NCBI RefSeq assembly: GCF_000239815.1
Contig: NZ_CAFK01000314.1
Span: forward strand, 60,041-124,040
Direction of reading: 5' to 3'
DNA from: Bradyrhizobium sp. STM 3843
GTDB taxonomy: Bacteria; Pseudomonadota; Alphaproteobacteria; Rhizobiales; Xanthobacteraceae
Length of the DNA: 64,000 nt
In this document: positions 60,016-64,000 of the stretch, one piece after another
Layout: the number at the start of each line of letters is the position of its first letter
Position numbering within the stretch: position 1 is the stretch's first letter
Position numbers and translations under genes: made by a program
The notes under the pieces: generated by a model
Database searches by the model: none
Seen by the model: the letters and a program-made list of their open reading frames with translations, nothing else
What the model was told of the DNA's origin: nothing

Positions 60016-61298
60016 CCCGCGTCGCGCTGATCAATCCGCCCTGGAATTTCAACGGCAGCATCTATTTCGGTTGCCGTTCGCCGCATCTGCCGCTCGAGCT
60101 CGGCATTGCCGAGCATAACCTGCGTGAAGCCGGACACGCGACACTGCTGCTTGACGCGCATATGTTTGCCCTGTCGCTGCGCGACATCGAAGCGGAGCTG
60201 CGGGCCTTTCGCCCGGATCTCATCGTGATCACGACGGCGCCGACCTATTTGTTCTGGCGTTGCGCGCCGCCCGAGTTGCGCGTGCCGCAACAATTGACCC
60301 GCGCCATCAGCGATTTGGCTCCCACCCTCGTCGCCGTAGGGCCGCATGGCTCCACGACGCCGCGGTCGGTGCTGAGGAAGCTCGACGTCGACATCGTGGT
60401 CATGGGCGAATGCGAGCAGGCCCTGCTGCGGCTCGCCGATGGCGAACGCGACTTCCCCGGCCTGGCGTTCCGGGAGAACGGCGAAATTCGTGTGAATGGC
60501 GGGCCGCAGGCCGCCAAATTCATCGACCAGCCCGCGCTGGTCTGGCCTGACGAGATGGTGCGCCGTCACCATCATCATCACCACCGTTTTGACGCAGAGC
60601 CGATCAGGCCCGGCGCCGAGGTGGAAGCATCGCGCGGCTGCCCCTATCACTGCACGTTCTGCGCCAAGGACAATTTCCGCAATGCCTATCGCAGGCGGCC
60701 TGCCGCTGCGGTGCTCGATGAGGTCGATCATCTTTCTCGGCAGAACGCGGAATATATCTATTTCATCGACGAGATCTTTCTGCCGAACAAGGAGCTCCTG
60801 CAAGGCCTGGTAGCTCGCGGGCTCAAATTCGGGGTGCAGACCCGCATCGATCTATGGAAGCCCGACATGCTCGAGCTGCTCGGGCGCGCCGGTTGCGTGT
60901 CGATCGAGGCCGGCATCGAGAGCCTGACCGTCGAAGGCCGGGCTGCGCTCGAGAAGAACTGCAAGATGGACACCGATCAGCTCGCGGATCGGCTCGTCGA
61001 GGCCCGCAAGCACGTCCCCTTCGTGCAGGCCAATCTGATCGAAATGCCGCAGGACGACGATCCGGTCGTGCAGCGCTGGCGCCAGCGCATGCTCGACGCC
61101 GGGGTCTGGGCCAACGATCCCGTGCCGCTTTATCCCTATCCGGGATCGCCGGATTACCGGAAGCTCTGGGGCGAGCCCGATGATCTCGCCTGGGAGCGCG
61201 CACACACGCATTATCTCGCGTTGTTCGATCGTTTCAGTGACGTGCAGGAGGCGCGCCCGGTCCCGCTGAGCGCACTGGAATTGCAGGAGGCGTCGTGA
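60012..61298 (+). CDS. B12-binding-domain radical SAM protein (TIGR04295-type)
   Basis: This protein has 428 residues from the ATG at 60012 (ATGA overlap); a longer frame is shadow. Residues 1-150 form a cobalamin-binding-like domain (VALINPPWNFNGSIYFGC, LELGIAEHNLREAGHATLLL, ADLIVITTAPTYLFWRC-like DLIVITTAPTYLFWRC). The radical SAM cluster motif is CPYHCTFC with Cys at 210, 214 and 217. Then EYIYFIDEIFLPNKELL and SIEAGIESLTVEG follow. A run of six His at residues 186-191 sits just before the cluster. I recall this group as TIGR04295 from memory. The reaction could be methylation or rearrangement of a sugar. Confidence 0.85.
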   Translation: MTRVALINPPWNFNGSIYFGCRSPHLPLELGIAEHNLREAGHATLLLDAHMFALSLRDIEAELRAFRPDLIVITTAPTYLFWRCAPPELRVPQQLTRAISDLAPTLVAVGPHGSTTPRSVLRKLDVDIVVMGECEQALLRLADGERDFPGLAFRENGEIRVNGGPQAAKFIDQPALVWPDEMVRRHHHHHHRFDAEPIRPGAEVEASRGCPYHCTFCAKDNFRNAYRRRPAAAVLDEVDHLSRQNAEYIYFIDEIFLPNKELLQGLVARGLKFGVQTRIDLWKPDMLELLGRAGCVSIEAGIESLTVEGRAALEKNCKMDTDQLADRLVEARKHVPFVQANLIEMPQDDDPVVQRWRQRMLDAGVWANDPVPLYPYPGSPDYRKLWGEPDDLAWERAHTHYLALFDRFSDVQEARPVPLSALELQEAS

Positions 61299-62428
61299 CC
61301 CGCTCGCTCGGCCTTCGAATCATGATGACCACGGACGCGGTCGGCGGTGTCTGGACCTACGCGACGGCGCTGTCGGCAGCACTGGCCGATCGCGGCGCCG
61401 ATGTCACGCTCGTTACCATGGGCCCTGCGCCCCGCCCTGACCAGCGCAGCATGGTTCATGACAAGGTCGACGTCATCGAGACGGATCTCGCACTCGAGTG
61501 GCAGGATCCCGAAGCAGAGGACATCGGACGGGCGCGGCGCAAATTGCGCGAACTGGAGACGCAGCTGCGGCCCCACGTCATCCATCTCAACAGCTATCGT
61601 GAGGCGACCTTCGGCTGGATCGCCCCTGTCATTGTCGCCGCGCATTCCTGCGTCAATTCCTGGGGCCGTGCCTGCAACGACAGCGAATGGCTCCGTGAGC
61701 CGCGATGGCGCCGCTACAGCGAGCTGGTGGCCGCCGGCCTTGACGCGGCGACCGCATGGGTTTGCCCCAGCGCGGCCCATCGCGCTGCTGTCGACGAAAT
61801 CTACCATCCGAGCCGTGCTGGCGCCGTCATATGGAACGGCATCGCCGCAGCATTGCAGCCGGAGCCGAAGCACAACGTGATCCTTGCGGCCGGCCGGATG
61901 TGGGACAAGGCAAAAGGCTTGTCGACGCTCGTCGAGACAGCAAACAACGAGGCAGCAGACAATCAGCCTGGGGACGAGGTGCGCTGGCCGATCCTAGTGG
62001 CTGGCGAAGCCGGGCAGCATGAGGCGGGCAGCATTCAGTTCCTTGGCGACCTGCCGCAGGCCGATCTCCACCGGCTGATGCGACGCGCCGCGATCTTCGC
62101 AAGTCCTGCGCTCTACGAGCCGTTCGGGCTCGCGGTGCTGGAAGCTGCATCGGCCAGATGCGCGCTGGTGTTGTCCGATATCCCGAGCTTCCGCGAACTC
62201 TGGGATCACGCTGCGCTGTTCGTTCCGCCCGGCGACTCCGATCAGTTGGGCGCCGCATTCGATCCGCTGATCCAAGACGAGACGCTGCGTCTGGATCTCC
62301 AGAGCGCGGCGCTGACGCGCGCCAAGACCTATTCGCTCACCCGAATGGTGGATGGCTATCAGCAGCTCTATTCAGCATTGAGAGGCGCTGCGGCGTGCGG
62401 CCCGCGGAGCATGGGAGCCGTCGCATGA
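61295..62428 (+). CDS. GT4-family glycosyltransferase
   Basis: This protein has 377 residues from the GTG at 61295 (GTGA overlap). The N-terminal domain reads LRIMMTTDAVGGVWTYATAL, with AAHSCVNSWGRACN in the middle. The C-terminal domain has VILAAGRMWDKAKGLSTLVE, IQFLGDLPQADLHRLMRRA and ALYEPFGLAVLEAASARCAL, the GT4 donor-site block with both Glu. It resembles starch synthase-type openings (GGVW). Coupled to neighbours on both sides. Donor and acceptor unknown. Confidence 0.9.
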   Translation: MTRSLGLRIMMTTDAVGGVWTYATALSAALADRGADVTLVTMGPAPRPDQRSMVHDKVDVIETDLALEWQDPEAEDIGRARRKLRELETQLRPHVIHLNSYREATFGWIAPVIVAAHSCVNSWGRACNDSEWLREPRWRRYSELVAAGLDAATAWVCPSAAHRAAVDEIYHPSRAGAVIWNGIAAALQPEPKHNVILAAGRMWDKAKGLSTLVETANNEAADNQPGDEVRWPILVAGEAGQHEAGSIQFLGDLPQADLHRLMRRAAIFASPALYEPFGLAVLEAASARCALVLSDIPSFRELWDHAALFVPPGDSDQLGAAFDPLIQDETLRLDLQSAALTRAKTYSLTRMVDGYQQLYSALRGAAACGPRSMGAVA

Positions 62429-63558
62429 AATGCGTCCTGTTCTACCACGCGTTCACGTCCTGCTGGAACAATGGCAATGCGCATTTCCTGCGCGGTGTGG
62501 CACGCGAGCTTACCGAATTGGGCCACCAGGTTGTCGTCCACGAACCCGCCGACGGCTGGAGCCGCCTCAATGCGCTCGCCGAAGGCGGCGAGGACGCGCT
62601 GCACCAGGTCCCTGCCCTGTTCCCGCAAGTTGAAATCCGGTCGTATGATCAATCCATCGACCTCGATCACGCGCTTGAGGGTGCGGATCTGGTGCTGGTT
62701 CACGAATGGAATCCGCCCGAGCTGATCGCGCAGATCGGCGCGCGCCGTCGCCGCGGCGGGAGTTTTGCCCTGCTCTTCCACGACACGCATCACCGCGCCG
62801 TCAGCAAGCCGGACGAGATGGCGCGGTTTGATCTCGACGGCTTCGACGGCGTGCTCGCCTTCGGCGAGGTGCTGCGCCAGATGTATCTGCGTCTCGGCTG
62901 GGCCGACCGCGCCTTCACTTGGCACGAAGGCGCCGATACCGCGCTCTATCGACCGTTGCCACAGATCGAGAAACGGTACGACGTGGTGTGGATCGGCAAT
63001 TGGGGCGACGACGAGCGCAGCGCCGAATTGCGCGAATATCTGATCGCGCCGGTTGCCGCGCTGAAGCTGCACGGGAAGATCTACGGCGTGCGTTACCCGC
63101 AGGACGCGCTGGATGCAATCCAGGCGGCCGGCATCGACTATGACGGCTGGCTGCCAGCGCATCGCGCGCCCGAAGCCTTTGCCGGCGCGCATGTGACAGT
63201 GCACGTGCCACGCGGGCCTTATGCGCGCACGCTGCCCGGCATCCCTACCATCCGCATGTTCGAAGCGATGGCCTGCGGCGTTCCGATCGTATCCGCGCCC
63301 TGGGACGATTGCGAACAGCTGTTTACTGCCGGCTCCTATTTGCGCGCCGATAGCGCCGCGCAAATGCAAGCCTGCCTTCGCCGCCTGATCGAGGATCGCG
63401 AGCTCGCCCGGGAGATGGCCGCTGAAGGCTTGCGCCTGATCCGGGAGCGGTACAGCTGCCGGCATCGGGTGCGCGAACTGCTCGATATCGTCGATACTCT
63501 CCGTGGCCAGCGCTTCCAGCCGTCGGCACCTGCCCTGAATGAGGAAGCCGTTTCATGA
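62425..63558 (+). CDS. CgeB-like glycosyltransferase
   Basis: This protein has 377 residues from the ATG at 62425 (ATGA overlap); the longer frame from 62158 is shadow. It begins MKCVLFYHAFTSCWNNGNAH, and the first 40 residues resemble the genes at 52788 and 63555. The body has ALLFHDTHHRAVSKPDEMAR, DVVWIGNWGDDERSAELREY, and PTIRMFEAMACGVPIVSAPW, the typical C-terminal block. It ends with an ATGA overlap with the next gene. One of three cassette paralogues; likely adds a sugar to the growing molecule. Confidence 0.85.
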   Translation: MKCVLFYHAFTSCWNNGNAHFLRGVARELTELGHQVVVHEPADGWSRLNALAEGGEDALHQVPALFPQVEIRSYDQSIDLDHALEGADLVLVHEWNPPELIAQIGARRRRGGSFALLFHDTHHRAVSKPDEMARFDLDGFDGVLAFGEVLRQMYLRLGWADRAFTWHEGADTALYRPLPQIEKRYDVVWIGNWGDDERSAELREYLIAPVAALKLHGKIYGVRYPQDALDAIQAAGIDYDGWLPAHRAPEAFAGAHVTVHVPRGPYARTLPGIPTIRMFEAMACGVPIVSAPWDDCEQLFTAGSYLRADSAAQMQACLRRLIEDRELAREMAAEGLRLIRERYSCRHRVRELLDIVDTLRGQRFQPSAPALNEEAVS

Positions 63559-64000
63559 AGCTCTGTTTCTTCGGCTCAAGTCTGGTCTCTTCCTATTGGA
63601 ACGGCGCCGCGACCTACTACCGCGGCCTGCTGAAGGAGATCGCGAGGCTCGGATACGATATCACCTTCTATGAGCCCGATGCGTTCGAGCGGCAGGCGCA
63701 TCGCGACATCGCCGATCCGCCCTGGGCACGCGTGCGCGTCTATCCGGCCACGGCCGAGGGCTGGCAGGCCGCGCTCGATGAGGCTGCGCGCTCCGCCGAT
63801 CTCCTGGTCAAGGCGAGCGGTGTGGGCGTGTTCGATGCCGAGCTCGAGGCTGCCGTCATCGGCATTCCGTCGAAAGCCCTGCGCCTGTATTGGGATGTCG
63901 ATGCCCCGGCTACGCTGGATGCGATTGCCGCCCGTCCGGACCACCATCTGCGCCGCGCCATTCCGCACTATGACCTGGTGCTGACCTATGGCGGCGGTGA
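63555..64000 (+). CDS. CgeB-like glycosyltransferase, 3' end outside window
   Basis: The frame starts at the ATG at 63555 (overlapping the previous stop as ATGA) and runs open to the right edge, giving at least 148 residues. The N-terminus MKLCFFGSSLVSSYWNGAAT and then YYRGLLKEIARLGYDITFYE aligns with the gene at 52788 (FGLTISSSWGNGHATLWRGL). LYWDVDAPATLDAI matches the FYDLDTPVTLQAL of that paralogue. The catalytic C-terminal half is outside the window. It is part of the same operon. Confidence 0.85.
   Translation, partial: MKLCFFGSSLVSSYWNGAATYYRGLLKEIARLGYDITFYEPDAFERQAHRDIADPPWARVRVYPATAEGWQAALDEAARSADLLVKASGVGVFDAELEAAVIGIPSKALRLYWDVDAPATLDAIAARPDHHLRRAIPHYDLVLTYGGG

Noticed and set aside
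60567..60584. Six-His run as a cloning artefact
   Set aside because: It lies inside a native gene with normal flanking codons and no vector sequence; it reads as natural.
1..64000. tRNA, rRNA, CRISPR arrays, transposases or prophage genes
   Set aside because: None was recognised on either strand; small structured RNAs cannot be excluded by eye.

Overview
The window is high-GC DNA from an alphaproteobacterium, most likely Bradyrhizobium or a close relative. The evidence is the strong GC-rich codon bias, a cyoABCD–SURF1–RegB/RegA-type block, a candidate EcfG (general stress sigma factor) promoter, and a dispersed intergenic repeat near 13.3 kb that resembles ones I remember from Bradyrhizobium genomes. 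No rRNA, tRNA, CRISPR array, transposase or phage gene was recognised. Almost all of the DNA is protein-coding.

Region 1 (1-12.95 kb) is a cell-surface signalling and secretion locus. It holds the 5' part of a filamentous-haemagglutinin-like exoprotein, a GspN-like protein, a secreted alkaline-phosphatase-superfamily protein with apparently lost catalytic residues, a GspD secretin, a ClpP-fold periplasmic protease, and a FecR / FecI-type sigma / TonB / STN-domain set with no TonB-dependent receptor. The gene content recalls the Pseudomonas aeruginosa PUMA3 (VreA-VreI-VreR) neighbourhood, where a barrel-less STN protein sits beside the Hxc type II secretion genes and a two-partner-secretion exoprotein.

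Region 2 (12.95-21.1 kb) is looser accessory DNA: a repeat element, several strong inverted repeats, a possible 30-residue membrane peptide, small hypothetical proteins, an orphan Imm35-type immunity protein, a reductase/epimerase, a DUF2130 coiled-coil protein and a membrane class III nucleotide cyclase.

Region 3 (21.1-33.3 kb, all minus strand) is a Wzx/Wzy-type exopolysaccharide operon with overlapping start and stop codons: three GT4 glycosyltransferases, a Wzz/Wzc-like chain-length protein with a degenerate ATPase, a polymerase, a MurJ-like flippase, a polysaccharide deacetylase, a clan GH-A glycosidase and a GNAT-like protein. Two winged-helix regulators follow (33.6-37.3 kb), one of them a 955-residue ATPase regulator, and then a cytochrome P450.

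Region 4 (39.1-49.8 kb) is a respiratory block. The bo3-type quinol oxidase operon cyoABCD runs into SURF1 and then a RegB/RegA-type redox two-component pair. It is divergent from an MFS transporter, and a perfect 9-1-9 palindrome lies between the two. Two Crp/Fnr regulators and a small DUF2188-like protein follow.

Region 5 (49.8-64 kb, running off the right edge) is the most interesting part: a tightly coupled cassette of at least 12 genes behind a near-perfect EcfG-type promoter (GGAAC-N17-CGTT). It encodes an inositol-phosphate synthase, a histidine phosphatase, a nucleotidyltransferase, a CmoB-like methyltransferase, a glycosidase whose TIM barrel looks circularly permuted, phosphopentomutase, two sugar-nucleotide epimerases, a B12-binding radical SAM protein and at least four glycosyltransferases. 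I infer a stress-induced pathway for an undescribed glycoconjugate, possibly containing inositol or pentose.
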